18,344 bases of DNA from an uncultured Clostridia bacterium. Lineage in GTDB: Bacteria > Bacillota > Clostridia > UBA1381 > UMGS1253. Shown here piece by piece: positions 8,403 to 14,582 of this stretch. The position numbers and the translations under genes are program-made. The stretch is from NCBI GenBank assembly GCA_934456295.1, contig CAKSHB010000027.1, positions 1 through 18,344 on the forward strand, written 5' to 3'. The notes beneath the pieces were generated by a model, which was not told where the DNA came from, ran no database searches, and saw nothing but the letters and a program-made list of their open reading frames with translations. Every line of letters starts with the position of its first letter. The stretch's first letter is position 1.

Positions 8403-9308
8403 ATGACAGAAATAAAGGGAATATGCCCGATAATCGCCGCACCTTTCAATGAGCGCGGCGAGGTGGATTACAAAAGCCTTGAAAATCTTGTGAAAACATT
8501 GATAAAAGGCGGATGCGGAGCTGTAACTCTTTTCGGAATAGCCGGTGAATACTACAAGCTCAGTGATGATGAGCGTATAGAGATGGCAAAGGTTACTGTC
8601 AGAGCGGCAAAAGAGGCGGGCGGAAAGACGATACTTTCCGTTACGGACCATTCGACAGAGGTTGCAGTATTACGCGCGAGACAGTTTGAGGCTATCGGCG
8701 CGGACTGTCTTATGCTGCTGCCGCCGTTTTTCTTAAAACCGGGTGCAAAATACTTATATGAGCATATGAAAGCAATTGCAAATGCAGTCAAAATCCCGAT
8801 TATGGCTCAGTATGCGCCGGAGCAGACCGGAGTTGCAATTCCGCCCGAAACTTTTTGCAGGCTGGAAAAAGAATGTCCGAATATGATTTATTATAAAATC
8901 GAATGTAAACCGGCAGGACCTTATGTAACAAACCTTATGAAGCTTACGGACGGCAAAATGCAGATATTTGTCGGAAATGCGGGCTTTCAGCTTATAGAGT
9001 GCATGGACAGGGGCGCAGTCGGCGCAATGCCGGGGTGTTCGATGTATGATGTGTATCTTGATATATACAACAACTATACAAGCGGCAACAGACAGAAAGC
9101 CGTTGAAGCGCATAACAGGCTTTTGCCGATGCTTAACCATATAAGGCAGAATGTTGAGCAGATTATTTCATTTGAAAAGAGGATATTAAAAAGACGCGGA
9201 ATAATTGCATGTGATTATTGCAGAAAACCGTCATATGATACCGATGAATATTTTGACAGATTATTTGATGAGTTCTATGATGAGATGTCGGAAAGATATG
9301 GTTGGTGA
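8403..9308 (+). CDS. DHDPS/NAL-family Schiff-base aldolase or dehydratase
   Basis: This 301-residue TIM-barrel protein is of the dihydrodipicolinate synthase / N-acetylneuraminate lyase superfamily. It has the G-x-x-GE motif (GIAGEYYKLSDDER, about 45-58), the conserved Tyr137 (MAQYAPE) and the Schiff-base Lys165 (YYKIECKPAGP). Relatives cleave 2-keto-3-deoxy sugar acids to pyruvate and an aldehyde, or dehydrate them. A ribosome binding site GGGGAGG sits about 8 bases before the ATG, and the gene follows the dehydratase by 57 bp. Lysine synthesis (true DapA) is unlikely given the neighbours and the C-terminal part, which differs from DapA. The most plausible job is to act on the keto-deoxy acid made by the dehydratase. 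Aldolase or dehydratase activity cannot be decided from sequence. Confidence 0.85.
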   Translation: MTEIKGICPIIAAPFNERGEVDYKSLENLVKTLIKGGCGAVTLFGIAGEYYKLSDDERIEMAKVTVRAAKEAGGKTILSVTDHSTEVAVLRARQFEAIGADCLMLLPPFFLKPGAKYLYEHMKAIANAVKIPIMAQYAPEQTGVAIPPETFCRLEKECPNMIYYKIECKPAGPYVTNLMKLTDGKMQIFVGNAGFQLIECMDRGAVGAMPGCSMYDVYLDIYNNYTSGNRQKAVEAHNRLLPMLNHIRQNVEQIISFEKRILKRRGIIACDYCRKPSYDTDEYFDRLFDEFYDEMSERYGW

Positions 9309-10072
9309 TGAGTGTGAATAAAACAGCATTTATAACAGGAGGAGGCACGGGCATAGGCAGAGGTATTGCCGTAGAATTTGCAAAGGCGGGCTATGATGTG
9401 GCAATATCCTACTGCGGCAGTGCAAAAGGCGCCGAAAAAACGATAGCCGAAATAGAAAAAACAGGACAAAGCGCATTTGCGGTTAAAGCTGATATAAGCA
9501 AAATCGGCGACATAAATACGATGTTTGATGAAGTGATGAAGCGATATCAGCGATTAGACGTATTTGTGAATAACGCAGGTATAACGGAGAAAGCGGATTT
9601 TTTGCATACAACGCCCGAAACTTTTGACAGAATATGTGCGGTTGACTACCGCGGTGCGTTTTTTTGTATCCAGCGTGCCGCACGCATAATGGCAGAAAAG
9701 AACATATGCGGAAGCATTATTCTGATTTCGTCAAACAATGCGTCCGCACATTTTGCCGATGTGTCGGTTTATGCGTCTGTAAAAGCAGCGGCGGAAAAAA
9801 TGTCGCGGCATGCTGCGATAGAGCTTGCAAAATATAAAATAAGAGTGAATGCAATCGCACCGGGCTGGACCGATACAGGGTCGGCACGACTTGATAAAAA
9901 AGAGGAAACATATTATAAAATCCCGCTCAAAAAGTGGGCAACGGTCGAAGAAATAGGAAAAATTGCAGTTTTTCTGTCAAGCGATGCATCATCATCTGTA
10001 ACGGGAACAACAATTCTTGCGGATAACGGCGCATGTCTTGTTTCCGACAAACGGGAAAGATACGGCTTTTAA
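9308..10072 (+). CDS. Short-chain dehydrogenase/reductase (SDR)
   Basis: This is a classical SDR of about 254 residues. The nucleotide-binding motif TGGGTGIG lies near the N-terminus, NNAG near residue 88, the catalytic Ser142 in ISSNN, and Tyr155/Lys159 in YASVK. The ATG at 9308 shares its A with the TGA of the upstream gene, so coupling is tight; upstream TTG (9302) and GTG (9305) are possible but less likely starts. In a sugar-acid operon it could be an aldose 1-dehydrogenase (for example L-rhamnose or L-fucose dehydrogenase), a KduD-like keto-sugar oxidoreductase, or a 2-keto-3-deoxy acid 4-dehydrogenase as in the diketo-hydrolase route. Motifs alone do not choose among these. Coenzyme preference is unclear. 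Confidence 0.88.
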   Translation: MSVNKTAFITGGGTGIGRGIAVEFAKAGYDVAISYCGSAKGAEKTIAEIEKTGQSAFAVKADISKIGDINTMFDEVMKRYQRLDVFVNNAGITEKADFLHTTPETFDRICAVDYRGAFFCIQRAARIMAEKNICGSIILISSNNASAHFADVSVYASVKAAAEKMSRHAAIELAKYKIRVNAIAPGWTDTGSARLDKKEETYYKIPLKKWATVEEIGKIAVFLSSDASSSVTGTTILADNGACLVSDKRERYGF

Positions 10073-10094
10073 TTTTGAAAAAGGAGTTGGTTTT

Positions 10095-10748
10095 ATGGCA
10101 AAAAGTACTGTTGAACTGGTTGAAAAAGAAAAAATTATTGTTATAGTCAGAGGAGTGCAGACGGATAAACTGCTCGGTCTTGCCGAAGCGATGTATAAAA
10201 GCGGCATACGTCTGCTTGAAATTACATACAGCGCTGACGGAAAGATGAGTGACAATGATACAGCAGGCAATATAGCCGCACTGAAAAAACATTTCGGTGA
10301 TGAAATGAGTATCGGAGCCGGTACGGTGCTTACAGAAAAACAGGTTGAACTCACAAAAGATGCGGGCGGGGAATTTATCATATCGCCGGATAGTGTTCCC
10401 GAGGTGATAAAGAAAACAAAAGAATTGAATATGGTATCGATACCGGGCGCATTGACTCCGAGCGAAATTACTCTTGCACGCAGGAGCGGAGCGGATTTTG
10501 TGAAGGTATTTCCGGCATCTAACCTTGGTACGGATTATATAAAGGCTATAAAAGCGCCGCTGTCACACATAAAACTTCTTGCTGTCGGCGGAATAAATGA
10601 TAAAAACATGCCAGACTATCTTAGTGCGGGTGTGTGCGGATTTGGAATAGGCAGCAATATTGTTGACAAAAAGCTTTTGGCAGAAAATGATTTTGAAGGG
10701 ATAACCGAAATGGCAAAAAGATATGTTTCGGTTATACAAAGCTTTTAA
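10095..10748 (+). CDS. eda: KDPG/KHG aldolase family protein
   Basis: This 217-residue protein belongs to the class I KDPG aldolase family, which splits 2-keto-3-deoxy-6-phosphogluconate (or 4-hydroxy-2-oxoglutarate and relatives) to pyruvate and an aldehyde. The catalytic Glu is E42 (LLEITY) and the Schiff-base Lys is K137 (FVKVFPASN); GAGTVLT (74-80) and SIPGALTPSEI (115-125) are family motifs. The ATG at 10095 has AAAGGAG 8 bases upstream; the frame stays open further upstream, but that would overlap the SDR gene. It is last in the operon, 22 bp after the SDR, and ends at a strong terminator. No sugar-acid kinase is nearby, so the phosphorylated substrate may come from elsewhere or the enzyme may use an unphosphorylated one. 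The symbol follows family, not proven substrate. Confidence 0.9.
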   Translation: MAKSTVELVEKEKIIVIVRGVQTDKLLGLAEAMYKSGIRLLEITYSADGKMSDNDTAGNIAALKKHFGDEMSIGAGTVLTEKQVELTKDAGGEFIISPDSVPEVIKKTKELNMVSIPGALTPSEITLARRSGADFVKVFPASNLGTDYIKAIKAPLSHIKLLAVGGINDKNMPDYLSAGVCGFGIGSNIVDKKLLAENDFEGITEMAKRYVSVIQSF

Positions 10749-10761
10749 CATGCAGAGCTGC

Positions 10762-10799
10762 AAAACCGAAAACTCTTTTGAGGAGTTTTCGGTTTTTTT
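10762..10799 (+). terminator. Rho-independent terminator of the sugar-acid operon
   Basis: A perfect stem (10765-10775 with 10783-10793, arm ACCGAAAACTC) is extended by A/T pairs, has a 7-nt loop and ends in a run of seven T. It begins 14 bases after the last stop codon. Confidence 0.92.
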
Positions 10800-10863
10800 A
10801 TAACTTTCTATCCATCGCTTTGAGTATATCCTCATATTTTAAAAATTGTTTTTAGAATTTAAC

Positions 10864-10898
10864 GCCGCGTTTGACGGCATTTTTTGCCGGCAAAAAAT
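10864..10898. terminator. Second hairpin plus 20-bp palindrome, possible terminator
   Basis: GCCG (10864-10867) pairs with CGGC (10875-10878) across a 7-nt loop and runs into six T. Overlapping it, 10879-10898 is a perfect 20-bp palindrome (A-T6-GCCGGC-A6-T). It lies between the operon terminator and the SOS promoter. It could be a back-up terminator in the plus direction; the palindrome could also be a protein site. Confidence 0.4.
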
Positions 10899-10924
10899 AA
10901 TAGAACATTTTTTCGGAAAAAGTA

Positions 10925-10953
10925 TTGACAACAAACCTATGTTCTGTTATAAT
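10925..10953 (+). promoter_or_regulatory. Perfect consensus sigma-A promoter of the yneA-like gene
   Basis: TTGACA (10925-10930) and TATAAT (10948-10953) are separated by exactly 17 bp, a full match to the housekeeping consensus. The start codon is at 11031. Such a strong promoter needs tight repression, which the two LexA boxes would supply. Confidence 0.93.
10933..10944. promoter_or_regulatory. LexA (SOS) box 1, inside the promoter spacer
   Basis: AAAC-CTAT-GTTC differs from the Firmicutes SOS core GAAC-N4-GTTC at one base. It lies between -35 and -10, where bound LexA would block RNA polymerase. Its bases 10934-10944 recur inverted in box 2. Confidence 0.75.
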
Positions 10954-10960
10954 AATTTCA

Positions 10961-10972
10961 GAACATAGGTTC
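10961..10972. promoter_or_regulatory. LexA (SOS) box 2, just after the -10
   Basis: GAAC-ATAG-GTTC is an exact fit to GAAC-N4-GTTC of Bacillus/Clostridium LexA (DinR). It covers the expected transcription start. Its centre is 28 bp from that of box 1, and together they form a 13-bp perfect inverted repeat (10934-10946 with 10959-10971) around the -10 box. Confidence 0.85.
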
Positions 10973-11030
10973 TCAAATATAAATTTGGATATAGAAATCA
11001 CAGATTAAAATAAAGAAAGAGGTGGCAGGT

Positions 11031-11342
11031 ATGTATAAAACATATACTATTAAAAAAAGAACGGTAATAAAAAATCGCTTTCGTTTTACGGTTTTTATAA
11101 TTCTGGCAGCGGCTCTTATAAGCATGTTTTCTTTTGCATTTATAATGCCTTCGACGACAAATGCGGATATAACACATAAAACGGAAACGGTATATGTGTC
11201 GAAAGGCGATACAATGTGGAGCCTTGCAAGTACATACTGCAGCGGCGATGTAAGGGAAAACATTTATAAAATAAAGAAACTTAATAATATGAAAACGGGC
11301 GATTTGTCAGAGGGGCAAAGTATTTTGATACCTGTTAATTAA
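11031..11342 (+). CDS. yneA: YneA-like SOS cell-division inhibitor (TM + LysM)
   Basis: This 103-residue protein has a basic N-terminus, one membrane helix (about 19-40, FTVFIILAAALISMFSF) and a single LysM domain (about 50-103, VYVSKGDTMWSLAS to SILIPVN). The layout and length match B. subtilis YneA (about 105 residues), which is made under SOS and halts division at the septum. The promoter with two LexA boxes gives independent support. The ATG at 11031 has AGAGGTGG 5 bases upstream; an in-frame GTG at 11022 lies inside that site and is not the start. In Bacillus and many clostridia yneA lies divergent from lexA; here no lexA is next to it. Without the SOS site it could have been called only a LysM protein. 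The symbol is by analogy. Confidence 0.82.
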   Translation: MYKTYTIKKRTVIKNRFRFTVFIILAAALISMFSFAFIMPSTTNADITHKTETVYVSKGDTMWSLASTYCSGDVRENIYKIKKLNNMKTGDLSEGQSILIPVN

Positions 11343-11349
11343 ATTTATG

Positions 11350-11378
11350 TGTACATAGCCGAAATTGTGTGTTATAAT
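11350..11378 (+). promoter_or_regulatory. pyrE promoter
   Basis: TGTACA (11350-11355) and TATAAT (11373-11378) are 17 bp apart, with TG at 11370-11371 forming an extended -10. It lies 48 bp before the pyrE ATG and just after the yneA-like gene, so pyrE can be expressed on its own. Confidence 0.72.
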
Positions 11379-11409
11379 ATTCACAGGTTTATAATTTATG
11401 GTGAATATT
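11376..11409. repeat. Inverted repeat AATATTCAC/GTGAATATT overlapping the pyrE -10
   Basis: The 9-bp arms (11376-11384 and 11401-11409) are perfectly complementary across a 16-bp spacer. The left arm begins inside the TATAAT box, so part of it would not be transcribed from that promoter, which favours a DNA site over an RNA hairpin. The same TATAATATT...AATATTGA frame recurs twice between ktrB and ktrA. Confidence 0.6.
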
Positions 11410-11425
11410 GACAGGAGGCTTTGGT

Positions 11426-12103
11426 ATGCTTACGGATAAAAAATGCGAATTTATTGAGTTTATGATGAGCGCGGACGTGCTGCGCTTCGGAGATTTTGTA
11501 ACAAAAAGCGGAAGGAATACACCGTATTTTGTAAATACGGGCAATTATAAAACAGGGGCACAGTTTTCAAAACTGTCAGCGTTTTATGCAGATTTGATTT
11601 TTGAAACCACAAATGGAAATTTTGACGCGATTTTCGGACCGGCATATAAAGGGATTGTTCTTGCAGCAGGTGCGGCGGGCGCATTATATGAAAAATACGG
11701 AAAGGATAAGCCGTATTTTTATAACAGAAAAGAAGCGAAAGACCACGGAGAAGGCGGCAGCACGGTCGGCTATAAACCGCAGGACGGTGACAGCATAATA
11801 ATTGTTGAAGATGTTATCACGGCAGGGACGGCGCTCCGCGAAACACTGCCGATACTTAAAAATGCGGCAAATGTATCGGTAAGAGATATGTTTATATCCG
11901 TGAACAGATGTGAATATGGAAACGATAAAAGCAAAGCGGTCACAGATGAGGTAAGAGATGAATTTGGAATATGCGTTCATTCAATCATAAACGCGGCTGA
12001 CATATACGATTATCTTGTATCGGATAAAAAGTACGCAGATGATGCAAAGCGCATGGAACAATATATGGACAAATACTGCGTTATAAGCGAACGCGGAAAA
12101 TAA
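11426..12103 (+). CDS. pyrE: Orotate phosphoribosyltransferase
   Basis: This 225-residue type I phosphoribosyltransferase joins orotate to PRPP to make OMP, the fifth step of pyrimidine synthesis. The catalytic loop is RKEAKDHGEGG (about 104-114) and the PRPP-binding motif is IIIVEDVITAGTA (about 128-140); FGDFVTKSGRNTPYF near residue 21 is typical of PyrE. The ATG at 11426 has AGGAGG 7-8 bases upstream; an in-frame TTG at 11408 lies before this site and is unlikely. It has its own promoter and a following terminator, so it is a single-gene unit away from other pyr genes. No PyrR-type attenuator is visible in the short leader. Confidence 0.94.
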   Translation: MLTDKKCEFIEFMMSADVLRFGDFVTKSGRNTPYFVNTGNYKTGAQFSKLSAFYADLIFETTNGNFDAIFGPAYKGIVLAAGAAGALYEKYGKDKPYFYNRKEAKDHGEGGSTVGYKPQDGDSIIIVEDVITAGTALRETLPILKNAANVSVRDMFISVNRCEYGNDKSKAVTDEVRDEFGICVHSIINAADIYDYLVSDKKYADDAKRMEQYMDKYCVISERGK

Positions 12104-12117
12104 AATTTTGACGGCAC

Positions 12118-12155
12118 GGCGGTTTTTCCGAAAATACGGAAAAGTCGTCTGTTTT
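12118..12155 (+). terminator. Rho-independent terminator after pyrE
   Basis: A 13-bp stem with three G-U pairs (12118-12130 with 12137-12149) closes a 6-nt loop and is followed by TGTTTT. It begins 14 bases after the pyrE stop. It lies just upstream of the next gene, so that gene needs read-through or its own weak promoter. Confidence 0.72.
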
Positions 12156-12174
12156 ACGTTAGGTGTGATAAAAG

Positions 12175-12507
12175 TTGTATTATATATACATAATAAGATG
12201 CAGTGATAACTCGCTTTATACGGGAATTACGACAGATGTCGGGCGGCGTATGAGAGAGCATTGCAAAAAAGAGGGAAAGGGAGCAAAATATACGGAGGCG
12301 CATGTCCCGAAGAGCCTTGAGCGTGTATGGCAGACGGAAAACAGACAAAATGCGTCAAAGCTGGAATACCGCATAAAGTCGCTCAGAAAAGAGCAAAAAG
12401 AAGAGCTTGTTAAGAGTCCGCTGCTGCTCGAAAAGTTGTTTGCCGATAGGCTTGACTGTGAGAAATATATGCTGTGCGGCGGCGATTTTGACATAAGTTT
12501 TGATTAG
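12175..12507 (+). CDS. Small GIY-YIG nuclease-domain protein
   Basis: This 110-residue protein is nearly all GIY-YIG domain. It begins YYIYIIRCSDNSLYTGITTD, with the YIY and YTG halves of the motif, then the conserved Arg pair (GRRM) and a late Glu in SKLEYRIKSL, the expected metal-binding residue. It belongs with the YhbQ/UPF0213 type of stand-alone GIY-YIG proteins, thought to be DNA endonucleases in repair, though the role is poorly known. The start is TTG at 12175: the conserved domain begins at residue 2 and no ATG or GTG precedes it in a usable place; AGGTG lies about 9 bases upstream. The rare start and the terminator just before it suggest low expression. Confidence 0.85.
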   Translation: MYYIYIIRCSDNSLYTGITTDVGRRMREHCKKEGKGAKYTEAHVPKSLERVWQTENRQNASKLEYRIKSLRKEQKEELVKSPLLLEKLFADRLDCEKYMLCGGDFDISFD

Positions 12508-12531
12508 AATTTTGAAAATTTGGTTAGCATC

Positions 12532-12560
12532 TTGAAATAAGGGAATTATAATGGTATAAT
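12532..12560 (+). promoter_or_regulatory. nadE promoter
   Basis: TTGAAA (12532-12537) and TATAAT (12555-12560) are exactly 17 bp apart, 5 of 6 and 6 of 6 matches to consensus. The leader to the nadE ATG is about 72 nt and contains a weak hairpin (GGCAT/ATGCC near 12597-12611) with no T run. No known NAD riboswitch is evident to me. Confidence 0.85.
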
Positions 12561-12638
12561 TTACACGATTAATAAGTAAAAAAAACAACGCTGTGCGGCA
12601 TATGTTATGCCTGTGTGCTGTGAAATGGGGATTGTCAA

Positions 12639-14561
12639 ATGAAAGACGGATTTATAAAAACTGCGGCGGCGTCATGCGATATCCGTGTTGCCGATTGTGA
12701 ATATAACGCGGAAAACATTATAAAAACAATAGACAAATGTGCTAAAGAAGGTGTAAAGCTTCTTACCTTTCCGGAGCTTTGCGTAACCGGATATACGTGC
12801 GGCGATTTGTTTTTTCAGAAAACTCTTCAAAAAGGGGCGGAACAAGCGCTCGCAAAAATTGCCGCAAGCACTGCCGGCACGGATATGCTTACAGCGGTTG
12901 GCGCGCCGATTTGCCATAATATGAAAATATACAACTGTGCAGTAATGATTTCAAACGGACGCATACTCGGTGTTGTTCCGAAAACGAATATACCGAATTA
13001 CAGCGAATTTTACGAATACAGACATTTTTCGCCGGCGCCCGATGAAAACAGCGAAGTTACAATAAACGGCGAAGTATATCCCTTTGGCACAAAGCTTATA
13101 TTTTCGTGTTCCTCCATGCCCGAGTTTAAAGTCGGGGCGGAAATTTGTGAGGATTTATGGGTTCCTGTTACACCGTCGTCATCACATTGTGCCGCAGGGG
13201 CAACGATTATTGTAAATTTGTCGGCAAGCGACGAAGTAATCGGCAAAGCGGATTACAGGCGTATGCTTGTTATGTCACATTCGGCGCGTCTTATATGCGG
13301 CTATGTGTATGCCGATGCCGGATACGGCGAATCAACTACGGACATGGTTTTTTCGGGACATAATTTAATTGCGGAAAACGGCAGTGTGCTTACTGAGAGC
13401 AAAATGTTTGAAAACGGAATTACAATCAGCGAAATTGATGTCGGAAAAATCAGCGCGGAGCGCTGTAAAACAACAACATATCCGACGGCGTGTGAAAACG
13501 GCTATAAATACATTGAGTTTGACGCGAAAACGGCAGATACGTTTCTGACGCGCAGAATTGCAAAAAGACCGTTTGTGCCCGAAGATGAAAAAGCAAGATA
13601 TAAACGCTGCGAAGACATTCTTACAATACAGAGTATGGGACTTGTGAAAAGGCTTGAACATTCGCATGCAAAGACGGCGGTTGTCGGCATATCGGGCGGA
13701 CTTGATTCGTGCCTTGCGCTGCTTGTCATCGACCGTGCGATGAAAATTGCAAAAAGAAGCCCGAAGCAAATCATAGCGGTAACGATGCCGTGTTTCGGAA
13801 CCACAAAACGCACAAAGTCGAACGCGGAGGTTTTGTGTGAAACATTGGGCGTTACATTGGAAACGATTGACATTGCGGAGGCTGTAAATCTGCATTTCAG
13901 GGATATAGGACACAGCGGTGACAATTACGATGTTGTATATGAAAATTCACAGGCAAGAGAGAGAACGCAGATTTTAATGGACATAGCAAACAGGGAAGGC
14001 GGAATGGTAATCGGTACGGGCGATTTATCGGAGCTTGCATTGGGTTGGGCAACATATAACGGCGACCATATGTCTATGTACGGCGTAAACGCATCAATTC
14101 CGAAAACACTGGTGCGTCATATTGTGAGATATGCTGCCGATTCGAGCGAAGATAATAAGCTTAAAGAGGTTCTGCTTGACATTCTTGACACGCCGGTAAG
14201 TCCGGAACTGCTGCCTGTTGATGATAAGGGCGAAATTGCGCAGAAAACGGAGGACATAGTGGGTCCGTATGATTTGCATGACTTTTTCCTGTACTATATA
14301 ATTCGTTTCGGATTTTCGCCGTCAAAAATATACAGGCTTTGCGTTTATGCATTTAACGGGGAGTATGATAAGGCAACAATATTAAAATGGATGAAGATAT
14401 TTTACAGACGCTTTTTTGCACAGCAGTTTAAGCGTTCGTGTCTGCCCGACGGACCGAAGGTCGGAACTGTTACTCTTTCGCCGCGCGGTGACTGGCGTAT
14501 GCCGAGCGATGCATGTGCGGCGCTTTGGCTCAAAGAGGCTGAAAGTCTGACGGATAAATAA
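12639..14561 (+). CDS. nadE: Glutamine-dependent NAD+ synthetase
   Basis: This 640-residue two-domain enzyme makes NAD+ from nicotinate adenine dinucleotide, with ATP, using ammonia from glutamine. The N-terminal nitrilase-type glutaminase domain (about 1-290) shows the Glu-Lys-Cys triad: E46 (FPELCVTGY), K115 (VVPKTNIPNY) and C170 (GAEICEDLW). The C-terminal synthetase domain (about 325-640) has the ATP pyrophosphatase P-loop SGGLDS at 352-357 and GTGDLSELALGW further on. The length fits the long actinobacterial/clostridial form rather than the short ammonia-dependent form. The ATG has GGGGA about 8 bases upstream. It has its own promoter, and ktrB starts 21 bp after its stop with no terminator, so the two may be co-transcribed. 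Confidence 0.96.
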   Translation: MKDGFIKTAAASCDIRVADCEYNAENIIKTIDKCAKEGVKLLTFPELCVTGYTCGDLFFQKTLQKGAEQALAKIAASTAGTDMLTAVGAPICHNMKIYNCAVMISNGRILGVVPKTNIPNYSEFYEYRHFSPAPDENSEVTINGEVYPFGTKLIFSCSSMPEFKVGAEICEDLWVPVTPSSSHCAAGATIIVNLSASDEVIGKADYRRMLVMSHSARLICGYVYADAGYGESTTDMVFSGHNLIAENGSVLTESKMFENGITISEIDVGKISAERCKTTTYPTACENGYKYIEFDAKTADTFLTRRIAKRPFVPEDEKARYKRCEDILTIQSMGLVKRLEHSHAKTAVVGISGGLDSCLALLVIDRAMKIAKRSPKQIIAVTMPCFGTTKRTKSNAEVLCETLGVTLETIDIAEAVNLHFRDIGHSGDNYDVVYENSQARERTQILMDIANREGGMVIGTGDLSELALGWATYNGDHMSMYGVNASIPKTLVRHIVRYAADSSEDNKLKEVLLDILDTPVSPELLPVDDKGEIAQKTEDIVGPYDLHDFFLYYIIRFGFSPSKIYRLCVYAFNGEYDKATILKWMKIFYRRFFAQQFKRSCLPDGPKVGTVTLSPRGDWRMPSDACAALWLKEAESLTDK

Positions 14562-14582
14562 GTTTTTTTGGAGAAATGTTGT

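Noticed and set aside
7842..8651. 269-codon minus-strand open frame across the dehydratase and DHDPS-family genes
   Set aside because: It spans the junction of two well-supported plus-strand genes and its product resembles no family I know; it is a frame shadow.
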